A stretch of DNA of 64,000 nt. It comes from Anaerostipes faecalis. Lineage in GTDB: Bacteria > Bacillota > Clostridia > Lachnospirales > Lachnospiraceae. The position numbers were made by a program, and so were the translations under genes. Location of the stretch: assembly GCF_018982945.1 (NCBI RefSeq), contig NZ_JABRXE010000003.1:124001-188000 (forward strand), read 5' to 3'. Under the pieces are notes generated by a model. The model was not told where the DNA came from. It saw nothing but the letters and a program-made list of their open reading frames with translations, and did not search any database. Below are positions 16,197-24,672 of the stretch, piece by piece. Position 1 is the first letter of the stretch. Each line of letters starts with the position of its first letter.

Positions 16197-17703
16197 GGCG
16201 TTCCTCCTTTTGCCTGATTCTTGCATCATTTTTTGTAAACTCCGGCCGTAATTTCATACTTTTCAAAGGTGCCCTGATTACATAATCCTGAAAAGCCGTG
16301 GATACACCGTGCTCTTTTGCCGTTGTAGGATACATGTAAGGAACTCCGTAATTTTCCATTTGAAACAAATGAATAAAAATTGCCAGGCATCCAAGAAAAA
16401 ATCCATAAAGTCCCCAAAAAGTGCAAAAGGCGATGAGCATAAACTTCAACAGACGAAAGGCTCCTGTGAATATTTCATTGGGAATAGAAAAAGATGCAAT
16501 GGCTGTCAATGAAACCACAATAACCACAATTGTACTGACAATATGGGCATCTACTGCTGCCTGTCCTACAATCAGTCCTCCAACGATTCCTATAGTCCCT
16601 CCAAGCTGTCCCGGCAGACGAATTCCTGCTTCCCGAAGAAGTTCAAAAGAAAGCTCCATCAGCAGCACTTCCACAACTACCGGAAATGGAACCCCTTCTC
16701 TGGCCGATACCAACGCCAGTAAAAAAGGGGTTGGCAGGACTTCCGGATGATAACTGGCAAGGGCCACATAAAATCCAGGCAGTCCTACAGCTAAAAAAGC
16801 TGAAATATATCGAAGTATTCTTGCAAATGTTGCTGTCTCCCATCGATTATAATAATCATCACTGGCCTGAAAAAAAACATTCAAAGTAACAGGAAGCAGC
16901 AACGCCTCAGGAGAATTATCCACAATAACAGCGATTCTTCCTTCAAGTAATCCACTGGCAGTTTTGTCAGGACGCTGTGTCAACTGATATGTTGGAAAAG
17001 GAGTTTTTGTATTCTTCTCTAAGAACTGCTGAAGCATACTGCTGTCAAGCACTCCATCCACACACATCTCCTCTATCTGTGCTTCAATTTCTTCTAATAT
17101 ATCTTTTTTTACCAGATCATCTATATACATTATTGCATAATCTGTTTTACTTCTGGTACCTACCTGTTTTTGGATTACTTTCAAACGAGTGTCACGAATA
17201 CGACGCCGCACCAGTGCTGTATTGGTTCTCAGACTTTCATTAAAACTGTCCTTTGGACCAACCATAGCTACTTCCTGATCCGCAGTCTGAACTCCCCGTG
17301 TCGGCGGCATTTTACTGGAAATAAGAATTGCCTGTCCCTCTCCATCAATAAATACTACTGTATTTCCAGAAAGAATTGCTGTGAAAGCTTCCTCCATAGT
17401 TGTAATCCATTTTCGATCCGCACTTTCAATCACCCATTGATCAACAGCCTGCCTTTTCTCCTGCACAGGTTCAATCAGCATAGGTTTGATCACTGATTCC
17501 TGAATCATTTCTGTATTTACCAGACCATCCATATAAACAACATAAATTCGTATATTCCTTCGTCTTCCTATATGAAACTCTTTTTTTATCAAATCATTGC
17601 AATCAGCCATCACTGCTTCTACATACTTTATATTGTTTTGAATATCCTGGGAAATCTTCCCTTTTAATTTATGATCTCGTCCATGAAACTCATCCATATC
17701 CAT
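16186..17703 (-). CDS. gerKA: Spore germination protein GerA/GerKA family
   Basis: The 505-residue receptor subunit has a large cytosolic N-terminal domain (about 1-290, with NTVVFIDGEGQAILISSK and EGRIAVIVDNSPEALLLP) followed by five to six membrane helices and conserved EGVPFPVVVEVLLMELSFEL and REAGIRLPGQLGGTIGIVGG motifs of GerA proteins. GerA oligomers form an ion channel that releases cations at germination. It is the first gene of gerKA-KB-KC and sits behind a SigG-type promoter, so expression in the forespore is expected. Confidence 0.95.
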   Translation of the reverse strand: MDMDEFHGRDHKLKGKISQDIQNNIKYVEAVMADCNDLIKKEFHIGRRRNIRIYVVYMDGLVNTEMIQESVIKPMLIEPVQEKRQAVDQWVIESADRKWITTMEEAFTAILSGNTVVFIDGEGQAILISSKMPPTRGVQTADQEVAMVGPKDSFNESLRTNTALVRRRIRDTRLKVIQKQVGTRSKTDYAIMYIDDLVKKDILEEIEAQIEEMCVDGVLDSSMLQQFLEKNTKTPFPTYQLTQRPDKTASGLLEGRIAVIVDNSPEALLLPVTLNVFFQASDDYYNRWETATFARILRYISAFLAVGLPGFYVALASYHPEVLPTPFLLALVSAREGVPFPVVVEVLLMELSFELLREAGIRLPGQLGGTIGIVGGLIVGQAAVDAHIVSTIVVIVVSLTAIASFSIPNEIFTGAFRLLKFMLIAFCTFWGLYGFFLGCLAIFIHLFQMENYGVPYMYPTTAKEHGVSTAFQDYVIRAPLKSMKLRPEFTKNDARIRQKEERHGK

Positions 17704-17722
17704 CGGCCTTTCTGTTTTTAAT

Positions 17723-17752
17723 TATTATGAGAGAAAAACCGTTTTTTTATTC
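17723..17752 (-). promoter_or_regulatory. SigG-type promoter of the gerK operon
   Basis: On the minus strand GAATA (fits -35 consensus GHATR) and CATAATA (fits -10 consensus CATXHTA) are separated by 18 nt, about 20 nt upstream of gerKA. GerA-type operons are classic SigG targets, so motif and context agree. Confidence 0.65.
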
Positions 17753-17781
17753 TCAGGAAGAGATTTTACGCTCTAACGTAA

Positions 17782-17960
17782 GAACAAAGCGGACAAGTCC
17801 GCTATCAACTCCCTGTATCCCTCGATCATGAGGGACTTGCTCCGCTTTGCGTGCCGATGTGCAGCAGTTTTAACTGCTTTCCTTTGCACATCGTGCACAT
17901 CCACGCGGAGCGTTTTTTATTACATAGGAAATTCAAAGGAATTTCCTATGTAATAAAAAA
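17782..17960 (+). repeat. Terminator-associated hairpin repeat, copy B (complete)
   Basis: This is the most complete copy. Module 1 AGCGGACAAGTCCGCT, module 2 TCCCTCG-ATCA-TGAGGGA, module 3 outer stem GCTCCGC/GCGGAGC with GATGTGC/GCACATC and inner AGCAGTT-TT-AACTGCT, module 4 T6-ATTACATAGGAAATTC 22-bp stem (17913-17960). Upstream TTACGC...CGTAA at about 17766-17781 is a remnant of the short hairpin seen in copy E. Over 137 nt it differs from copy D at only about three positions. It separates the GntR/ispE terminator from the gerK promoter; the 320-bp gap holds nothing else. Confidence 0.88.
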
Positions 17961-18017
17961 CGCCACAGGAATACAGAGAAATTTTTTTCTCACTACGGTT
18001 CCTGTGACGTTTCTTTT
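17955..18017. terminator. Intrinsic terminator of the ispE-GntR unit
   Basis: AAACGCCACAGGAA pairs with TTCCTGTGACGTTT (one G-T), with an inner GAGAAA/TTTCTC helix. On the minus strand it follows the GntR stop and runs into TTTTTT, which is shared with the end of repeat copy B. Confidence 0.82.
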
Positions 18018-18024
18018 TATTATG

Positions 18025-18699
18025 TTAGTTTTCTTCTTTTATATTACGAATTACTGTCATTTCCTGATTATAAAGATGATTCTTCATAATCTCTTTGGCC
18101 TCTTCTTTTTTCCCTGAGAACATGGCTTTAGCCATTGCCTTATGTTCCTTCAGAAGACTTGCATGATATTCTGTATCTTTGATATATTCCAGACGATAAC
18201 GATACATCTGTTCCCTCAGATTGTTTAAAATCTGTATCAGTCTTGCATTCCCTGTGGAATCAAAAATGGTATCGTGGAATTCCATATCACTATCTGCAAT
18301 GGCAGCATTATCTCCTGATTCAATCGCTTTTTCAAATTCTGTCAGTGCCTTCTCAATTTTGGCTCTGGATTCATCATTCATCCTCTCTGTTGCCAGTTCT
18401 GCCGCTAATTCTTCCAGTGAACTGCGAACCTCCAGAACATCTCTTAAATCTTTCTCTGTAATTCTTGCAACTTCCGCACCTTTTCTAGGAATCATTACAA
18501 CAAGACCTTCCAGCTCCAGCTTACGAATTGCCTCTCTGACTGGTGTACGGCTTACTCCAAGTCGATTTGCCAGGGCGATTTCCATTAATCTTTCTCCCGG
18601 TGCAAACTCTCCTGTAATAATTGCCTGACGAAGTGTGTTAAACACCACATCACGCAATGGAAGATATTCATTCATATTTACTTTTAATTTATCACTCAT
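18025..18699 (-). CDS. GntR/FadR-family transcriptional regulator (FCD domain)
   Basis: The 224-residue protein has an N-terminal winged helix (about 12-77; motif PGERLMEIALANRLGVSRTP) and an all-helical FCD effector domain with the metal-site pattern Asp-x3-His in DMEFHDTIFD and later His residues in KEHKAMAKAM and MKNHLY. FCD regulators usually sense carboxylic acids such as gluconate, lactate or glucarate. It lies 21 nt after ispE and is probably co-transcribed. No obvious metabolic target is adjacent, so its regulon is unknown. Confidence 0.9.
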   Translation of the reverse strand: MSDKLKVNMNEYLPLRDVVFNTLRQAIITGEFAPGERLMEIALANRLGVSRTPVREAIRKLELEGLVVMIPRKGAEVARITEKDLRDVLEVRSSLEELAAELATERMNDESRAKIEKALTEFEKAIESGDNAAIADSDMEFHDTIFDSTGNARLIQILNNLREQMYRYRLEYIKDTEYHASLLKEHKAMAKAMFSGKKEEAKEIMKNHLYNQEMTVIRNIKEEN

Positions 18700-18719
18700 T
18701 GTTACTCCTCCTGCTTCTC

Positions 18720-19583
18720 TTATTGTATTGGCCTAACTACATAAGCCTGCTTTATGTCTTTGATGCTTCTCAGGGATTTTAATGCCTGATCTGCCTTTTT
18801 CTTATCAGAGAAAATTCCAAAAATCGTCGGACCGCTTCCACTCATCAGCGCTCCCATGGCTCCCTGCTCCATCAGATGCTCTTTTACCCGGGCAATCACC
18901 GGATACTCTGGTATAGTTACTGTTTCCAGAACATTTTCCAATCTGTCACATATGCCTTTTAAGTTATCACTTTTCAAACATTCTATCATCCCGTCAATAT
19001 CAGGATGTTTTTCTAAACTGTCCAGTTTTAAATTCTTGTATACAAATGCCGTTGACACACTGATACCAGGCTTTGCAACCAATATATAACAATCCGGCAT
19101 TGGTGCTATCCGTGAAAGCTTCTCACCAATACCTTCCGCTAATGCAGTTCCTCCCCAGATGCAATACGGGACATCCGCTCCTAATGCTACACCGCACTCA
19201 CAAAGCTCATCTGTTGAAAGTCCTAACTGAAACATCTGATTCATTCCTTTTAATGCCGCCGCGCAATTGGAACTTCCTCCGGCCATACCAGCCGCTACAG
19301 GAATTTTCTTCTCTAAATGAATTTTCACTCCCGTTGTAATATGATATTTTTCCTTCATCAATGCCACTGCACGATACACCAGATTTTTATCATCTGTTGG
19401 AAGAAATGAAAGATTACAGTCCATAACGATCTTATCTTCTTTCATTTTCTCCATTGTCAAGACATCATAAAGACCAACCGTCTGCATAATCATCTTGACC
19501 TCATGATAACCGTCTGGGCGTTTTCCTAAAACATCCAGTCCCAAATTAATCTTTCCATATGATTTTAGAACAATATGATCCAT
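18720..19583 (-). CDS. ispE: 4-diphosphocytidyl-2-C-methyl-D-erythritol kinase
   Basis: IspE phosphorylates CDP-ME in the MEP isoprenoid pathway. The 287-residue GHMP kinase has the substrate-binding YGKINLGLDVLGKRPDGYHE motif, the ATP loop PVAAGMAGGSSNCAAALKG and the C-terminal GALMSGSGPTIFGIF motif, all in the expected order. Its presence means the organism uses the MEP rather than the mevalonate pathway. The order veg-sipL-ispE resembles the veg-ispE linkage of Bacillus. Confidence 0.97.
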   Translation of the reverse strand: MDHIVLKSYGKINLGLDVLGKRPDGYHEVKMIMQTVGLYDVLTMEKMKEDKIVMDCNLSFLPTDDKNLVYRAVALMKEKYHITTGVKIHLEKKIPVAAGMAGGSSNCAAALKGMNQMFQLGLSTDELCECGVALGADVPYCIWGGTALAEGIGEKLSRIAPMPDCYILVAKPGISVSTAFVYKNLKLDSLEKHPDIDGMIECLKSDNLKGICDRLENVLETVTIPEYPVIARVKEHLMEQGAMGALMSGSGPTIFGIFSDKKKADQALKSLRSIKDIKQAYVVRPIQ

Positions 19584-19674
19584 TTATGCTCCTTTTCCCT
19601 GTCTCTCAGTATTTATCCTACTGATATATTTGTATACAATTTATTATAATATTGTTCTAAAAAAAATGCAATCC

Positions 19675-21234
19675 TTATTTACACCCTAATTCCTTAACAA
19701 TGAGCAGTTTATCTCCTGGATTTACTTCTTCTATTCCATCATTTTGTTCTCTTATACTTTCAATGGTCGTAAAAAATGTTTTTGCAATGGACCAGAGCGT
19801 GTCGTCTTCTTTTACGATATATCCTACAATTCCTGGAATCTGCTGAATCATTTCATAGTCCAGCGGTTCTTCGTTTACATGAATCATAACTCTTTGCTGC
19901 TTTTTGCGAAAGGAAATAAAATCAAACACAATAGAAACTTTTATTTCTATTTCATCTCCCTCTGTTGGCATTCCAGTCATCTGATCCAATCTGACATCTA
20001 CCTGGTAATCATCTCCTTCATTTAGCCCCCTTGCTTCTACAAAAAAAGTAAATGGCTCCATATAGGAATCACTCATAACCGGAGTCTGATCTTCAGAAGA
20101 TAGATATAATACATCTGCAATCCAGACACCTTCAACATTAAGTCCCTGATCTGTCATTTCAATCTCATCAATATTACAGCTTCCTTTCACTGATAAAACC
20201 TGCAAAAGCTTCCCTGGTTCCTGTTGTATAGGAAATTTCTTCGCCGCTTTCATAATCGCCTGATTTTTGCCGATCAAAGTTTCGAAATCAAACATACGGT
20301 ATTCCGGTACCAGTTTTGCATCCATTTTATAACCATCATCCACATAGGTCATTGTCTGATCTTCATATATTTTGATATCACAGTCCAGTGTTACATCCAA
20401 GGCAATAACCCGTTCCTCTCCATCCACATCCGGTCGTATTTCCATCTGCTGATTTCCCGTGGTCATTCCAACTTTTCCCACCATTCCAGGTGCACATTCA
20501 TAACACTCCAGCTCAGTATGCACTGGAATTTCCCATCGTGCATACTGAACAGGCATCTGCTCATCTTCACCTATATATAGCAAAAAAACATGCATAATTC
20601 CCTGAATTTCTATTACATGATCCGCCAGTTTAGCCTGAAGATTTTCCATATCAATCTGGCTCCAGAGCATCTGATAAATATTGGCTTTATTTGCTGGAAG
20701 TACCAACTCTTCTTTTAGTCTTGCTATATCTTTCTTATTAACAATCAGATCCGTTACCTGAATTTCTTTTTTTAGAGTTGAAACACCATCATCCAGGATA
20801 TCCGTAATAGCCTCTTCTTTGATTTCTTCACTTACCTGCAGGATAAATGTAAGAAGTACACGAATACTTAGCTTTCTGGAATTAATCAGAACTGTATTAA
20901 TATCATCGATGGAATATTTCACTTTTACATAATCTGCCGGAAGCACCCCATCAATATGTATATATTCTTCAAAAGGCAGTGAATACTCCAGAGAATCCAA
21001 AAAGGTTCTTGGATCATTTGTTCCATACAGCCCCTGAAAATGTAATTCACCCTTCATTCTCACTTTATCTACCATCATCTCTGTTTCCTGCATAAGTACA
21101 GTTCCCTTGGTCTGTATTATCTTTTCAATATCAGGTTTTGTATCCGGGACATTACAATCCTGATCAATGGTAATTTGTACCTGTTTTCGTTCTTTGGCTG
21201 CAATTCCGTAAAAATCTTTTTTATTAAAATCCAT
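19675..21234 (-). CDS. sipL: SipL-like spore protein: DUF3794 (SPOCS) repeats plus LysM
   Basis: The 519-residue cytoplasmic protein contains repeated DUF3794/SPOCS domains (recognisable near residues 20-150, 180-290 and 330-430) followed by a C-terminal LysM domain (about 465-512, starting IVKEDDTLWSIAKTFF). This architecture is that of C. difficile SipL, which binds SpoIVA at the forespore surface through the LysM and organises coat assembly around the mother-cell side of the forespore. An RBS (GGGAGG) precedes the ATG. Placement between ispE and veg is common in Clostridia. Confidence 0.85.
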   Translation of the reverse strand: MDFNKKDFYGIAAKERKQVQITIDQDCNVPDTKPDIEKIIQTKGTVLMQETEMMVDKVRMKGELHFQGLYGTNDPRTFLDSLEYSLPFEEYIHIDGVLPADYVKVKYSIDDINTVLINSRKLSIRVLLTFILQVSEEIKEEAITDILDDGVSTLKKEIQVTDLIVNKKDIARLKEELVLPANKANIYQMLWSQIDMENLQAKLADHVIEIQGIMHVFLLYIGEDEQMPVQYARWEIPVHTELECYECAPGMVGKVGMTTGNQQMEIRPDVDGEERVIALDVTLDCDIKIYEDQTMTYVDDGYKMDAKLVPEYRMFDFETLIGKNQAIMKAAKKFPIQQEPGKLLQVLSVKGSCNIDEIEMTDQGLNVEGVWIADVLYLSSEDQTPVMSDSYMEPFTFFVEARGLNEGDDYQVDVRLDQMTGMPTEGDEIEIKVSIVFDFISFRKKQQRVMIHVNEEPLDYEMIQQIPGIVGYIVKEDDTLWSIAKTFFTTIESIREQNDGIEEVNPGDKLLIVKELGCK

Positions 21235-21305
21235 AAAAAATTCCTCCCTGTCTGTATATACAAATATATTCTGACAGAAAGGAATCTATGCCTTCATCAT
21301 TCAAT

Positions 21306-21554
21306 TTAATTTTCCAGCAGCATCATTCGAACGTCCCTGGTAATTACGTCCTGATAGCTGAAAGTTACTGTTTTATTCTGATCTTTACCAGATTCATCTT
21401 CAAGTTCTACAAGGAAGATATTCGGATATGTCTCAGTAATCACTCCCTGTGCAGTTTCAAATTTATGTCTTCCTCTGTTTGCGCTGATTTTGATCCTGCT
21501 TCCAACCTGATTCTTGATTGATTGACGGACTCTCTGCAGGTCTAACTGTGTCAT
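21306..21554 (-). CDS. veg: Veg family protein
   Basis: The 82-residue basic protein matches the highly expressed Veg family of Firmicutes (QVGSRIKISANRGRHKF, GVITETYPNIFLVEL). B. subtilis Veg promotes biofilm matrix gene expression by opposing SinR; its molecular role elsewhere is unclear. It has a strong promoter and a hairpin leader. GGTGAG lies before the ATG. Confidence 0.93.
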   Translation of the reverse strand: MTQLDLQRVRQSIKNQVGSRIKISANRGRHKFETAQGVITETYPNIFLVELEDESGKDQNKTVTFSYQDVITRDVRMMLLEN

Positions 21555-21572
21555 TCTCTCACCTCATTCCAT

Positions 21573-21639
21573 ATGCAGAATCGGAAATCATTCTGCATAG
21601 TTTCTGTTCTATTCTATCATTCTGCCCAGTTTTTGTCAA
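21573..21639 (-). promoter_or_regulatory. veg promoter and leader hairpin
   Basis: The promoter has consensus TTGACA (21639-21634), a 17-nt spacer and TAGAAT (21616-21611). The leader then forms a 9-bp hairpin, ATGCAGAAT/ATTCTGCAT with an 8-nt loop (21573-21598), ending about 19 nt before the ATG. No U-tract follows, so it is not a terminator; it may stabilise the mRNA 5' end. Confidence 0.7.
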
Positions 21640-21688
21640 ATTTACACATATTAAACTGCAAATTTCCGTCAATTTGCCAAATTTTAGA

Positions 21689-24052
21689 TCAAGATATCAT
21701 CTGCTCCAGAAGATTAACTGCTGCCATAGCATCCTCTGTATAATGATCTGCTCCTATATCCTTTGCAATATCTTCCGTAAGGACTGCTCCACCTACCCAG
21801 ATTGGACAAGTACAGCCATCTTCCTTTAACTTCTGAATGGTTTTTTCCATGGAAACCACTGTTGTTGTCATCAGTGCACTTAATCCTATGGCTTTTGGCT
21901 GATATTTATGATAAGCTTCCACCACTTTTTCTATTTTCACATCTTTTCCAAGATCGATCACTTTATATCCATAGCTTTCCAGAACTACCTTCACGATATT
22001 CTTTCCAATATCATGAATATCTCCTTCAACAGTAGCTATCATGATTGGTCCCTTTTCTTCTCCTTCATTGGACGAGAATGATTCTTTTACGATTTCAAAA
22101 GCCTTTTTCGTTGTTTCTGCAGACTGGATCAACTGAGGTAAAAATATTTTTCCTGTTTCATAATCTTTTCCAACAACATCCAGCGCAGGGATAATCACCT
22201 GGTTGATCAAATCAAGCGGTTGTGTGTCCTCAAGGCTCTGTCGAACCGATGCTTCTACCTCATCCTTGAGTCCATGGATGATAATCTCTTTCAGATCAAA
22301 TCCTGCTTTTGCCGGTGCTACCGTGGTTTTTGTTTCTGCCTGGGATTGATTCTTGATATACTGCTGGCTGTCAATATCTTTATAAAATAAAACATGAAAG
22401 GCATCAATGGTGCTCATCAGTTCCTGATCCAGCGGATTAATGATTGGAAGATCCAGTCCGGCCTCCATGGCCAAAGTTAAAAATGTCCTGTTTAACAGCG
22501 GACGATTTGGTAATCCAAAGGAAACGTTGGAAACACCCAGAACCGTATGTACGCCCAGTTCCTTTACCATCTTCATGGCTTTTAATGTTTCTTTTACTTC
22601 TTTCTGCTGTGCAGATGCCGTTAGCGTCAGACAGTCAATGATAATATCTTCTTTGCCTATTCCATAGGATTCTGCTTTTTTTATGATCTTCTGTGCAATC
22701 TCAAATCGTTCCTCTGCTTTAAGCGGAATTCCTTCCGCAAGTGTCAGTCCAATAACCACTCCCCCATATTTCTTTACTATAGGGAAGATTGCTTCCATAA
22801 CCTCGTCTTTTCCATTGACAGAATTGATCAGTGGCTTACCATTGTAATAACGACAGGCTTTTTCAATTGCCTCCGGATTGGAGCTGTCAATCTGCAACGG
22901 TAATGTAATCACTTCCTGAAGCAGCCGGATCACCTGTTTCATTGTTTCCGGCTCATCGATTCCCGGAAGCCCAACATTTACATCCAGCACTTCCGCTCCT
23001 GCTTCATCCTGCTTTACTGCTTCTACAACCAGTTCATCATACCTTTCCTCCAGAAGAGCTTTTTTCATCTTTTTCTTTCCTGTAGGATTCAGTCTTTCTC
23101 CACAGACAATGACTTTATCTCCAAATGTCACTGTTTTTGTCTGACTGGATACTCTGGTTTTTTTTGTCACTATCCTGTCTGCCACTGTCTTTTGCGCAGC
23201 CTGTGCCAGTTTTTCAATAAACTCTGGTGTCGTTCCACAACATCCACCTACAATAGCTGCTCCTCTTGCCATATAGTCTTTCATGGCTTCTACATATTCA
23301 TCTGCCGTTACATGATAATGGGTTTCACCATGTTCAAGACAAGGAAGCCCTGCATTCGGTTGGAGCATCACCGGTACAGAAGCACAATCCAGGATTTCAT
23401 CGATGATTGGTTTTAATTCTTCAGGGCCTAAAGAGCAGTTCACTCCTAAAGCATCCACTCCCAGTCCTTCTGCCACATTGACAAAGGTTACAGGGTCATT
23501 TCCTGACAAAGTTCTTCTATTCTGTTCAAAGGTCATAGTGACAAAAACCGGAAGATCTGTATGCTCTTTTACCGCCAGTACCCCTGCTTTCACCTCGTAT
23601 AAATCACTCATAGTTTCAAAAAGTACCACATCAACCTGGTCTTTTACGATTTCAACCTGTTCCAGAATAATATCATAGGCTTCATCAAATGTCAGTGTTC
23701 CCATAGGCTCAAGCAGCTGTCCTATTGGACCTATATCCAATACAATATAAGCATCTTCTTCTCTTCCTGCCTGTTTCCTTGCTTCCTTTGCATTTTCAAC
23801 TGCAGCAAGAAGCATTTCTTTTACTCCATACTTTGCATGCTTCATTTTTAAACGATTACATCCAAACGTATTTATCGTAATAAAATCTGCTCCTGCCTCC
23901 AGATATTTTCTGTGAATAGATACCAGAAGTTCTGGACGTTCCACATTCAATTCTTCCGGTATCGCTCCTGCTGCCAGCCCGGCATTCTGAAGCTGGGTAC
24001 CCATAGCTCCATCAAATATCAACAAATCTTTTCCGATCCGCTCTCGTAACAT
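21689..24052 (-). CDS. metH: Cobalamin-dependent methionine synthase lacking the reactivation domain
   Basis: The 787-residue enzyme methylates homocysteine with 5-methyl-THF via B12. Domains in order: homocysteine-binding barrel (about 1-300) with zinc ligands Cys in GVNCSLG and the GGCCGTTPEFI pair; pterin-binding domain (about 315-570, CGERLNPTGKKKMKKAL); cap domain (about 590-665) and B12-binding domain with lower axial His680 in the DIHDIGKN motif. The E. coli enzyme has about 1,230 residues because it also carries an AdoMet reactivation domain. Here that function is probably supplied by the overlapping upstream gene. Confidence 0.95.
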   Translation of the reverse strand: MLRERIGKDLLIFDGAMGTQLQNAGLAAGAIPEELNVERPELLVSIHRKYLEAGADFITINTFGCNRLKMKHAKYGVKEMLLAAVENAKEARKQAGREEDAYIVLDIGPIGQLLEPMGTLTFDEAYDIILEQVEIVKDQVDVVLFETMSDLYEVKAGVLAVKEHTDLPVFVTMTFEQNRRTLSGNDPVTFVNVAEGLGVDALGVNCSLGPEELKPIIDEILDCASVPVMLQPNAGLPCLEHGETHYHVTADEYVEAMKDYMARGAAIVGGCCGTTPEFIEKLAQAAQKTVADRIVTKKTRVSSQTKTVTFGDKVIVCGERLNPTGKKKMKKALLEERYDELVVEAVKQDEAGAEVLDVNVGLPGIDEPETMKQVIRLLQEVITLPLQIDSSNPEAIEKACRYYNGKPLINSVNGKDEVMEAIFPIVKKYGGVVIGLTLAEGIPLKAEERFEIAQKIIKKAESYGIGKEDIIIDCLTLTASAQQKEVKETLKAMKMVKELGVHTVLGVSNVSFGLPNRPLLNRTFLTLAMEAGLDLPIINPLDQELMSTIDAFHVLFYKDIDSQQYIKNQSQAETKTTVAPAKAGFDLKEIIIHGLKDEVEASVRQSLEDTQPLDLINQVIIPALDVVGKDYETGKIFLPQLIQSAETTKKAFEIVKESFSSNEGEEKGPIMIATVEGDIHDIGKNIVKVVLESYGYKVIDLGKDVKIEKVVEAYHKYQPKAIGLSALMTTTVVSMEKTIQKLKEDGCTCPIWVGGAVLTEDIAKDIGADHYTEDAMAAVNLLEQMIS

Positions 24053-24672
24053 CTTTGTCCTCGCTTTCTAAAACAGCAATCTTCTCTCATAATGCATGTT
24101 CCACATTTCTTCTTTCGATTTTTATTCCCGATTCCAATCAGTCCCAACATGGATTTTTGAGGAATCAGAAGATTATCTGGTGTGATAGTAACCGCCAGAT
24201 TTTTGTGAATATCCAGAAGCTGCGCAATTCTTCGATTAAACTTCAAAGGAAAATCACCATATCCCGGACATGCACGATAAGTCCGGTTTACATATCCAAG
24301 CTTTTCTTCATATTCATCACACACATCCTCCAGATACGCACTGGACACAGCATCCATAATAGCTGCTTTTGTCATATCAATTTTAGCATAATACTTTATC
24401 TTTCGTTCTATTGAAATTCCAAGGGTACAGCCGATCAGCAAACATTGATCACAGTTCTCCAGCAGTTCCTTCATTTGTTCTCCCGGAATCTCATCTCCTG
24501 TTTCTTCTATGCGAAGAGGATTCTGACCAAGAGTAAATAATCTACAGAAAATTCCCGGCTGGGCAGTTTCCTTTACCTCCTGAATACAGGAATCGATCAA
24601 CTGTTCCATCTCTTCTGAAAGAATCTGTTTCTTATCATATCCAAGATATTTTAATGCTGTGTCTTTAATCAT
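24019..24672 (-). CDS. Stand-alone B12 methionine synthase reactivation-domain protein
   Basis: The 217-residue protein resembles the C-terminal activation domain of MetH, the part that binds AdoMet and re-methylates oxidised cob(II)alamin. The segment NRTYRACPGYGDFPL corresponds to the AdoMet-binding RxxxGY region. A C-terminal extension has five clustered cysteines (CGTC, DCCF, QRC), which could bind metal or an Fe-S cluster and may allow electron transfer without flavodoxin; that is inference. It overlaps metH by 34 bp and metF by 8 bp, so all three are tightly coupled. Confidence 0.85.
   Translation of the reverse strand: MIKDTALKYLGYDKKQILSEEMEQLIDSCIQEVKETAQPGIFCRLFTLGQNPLRIEETGDEIPGEQMKELLENCDQCLLIGCTLGISIERKIKYYAKIDMTKAAIMDAVSSAYLEDVCDEYEEKLGYVNRTYRACPGYGDFPLKFNRRIAQLLDIHKNLAVTITPDNLLIPQKSMLGLIGIGNKNRKKKCGTCIMREDCCFRKRGQRCYESGSEKIC

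Noticed and set aside
17851-18117. Plus-strand ORF starting MPMCSSFNCFPLHIVHI
   Set aside because: It lies in repeat copy B and the GntR terminator, with no RBS. Copy D encodes the same N-terminus at 30373.
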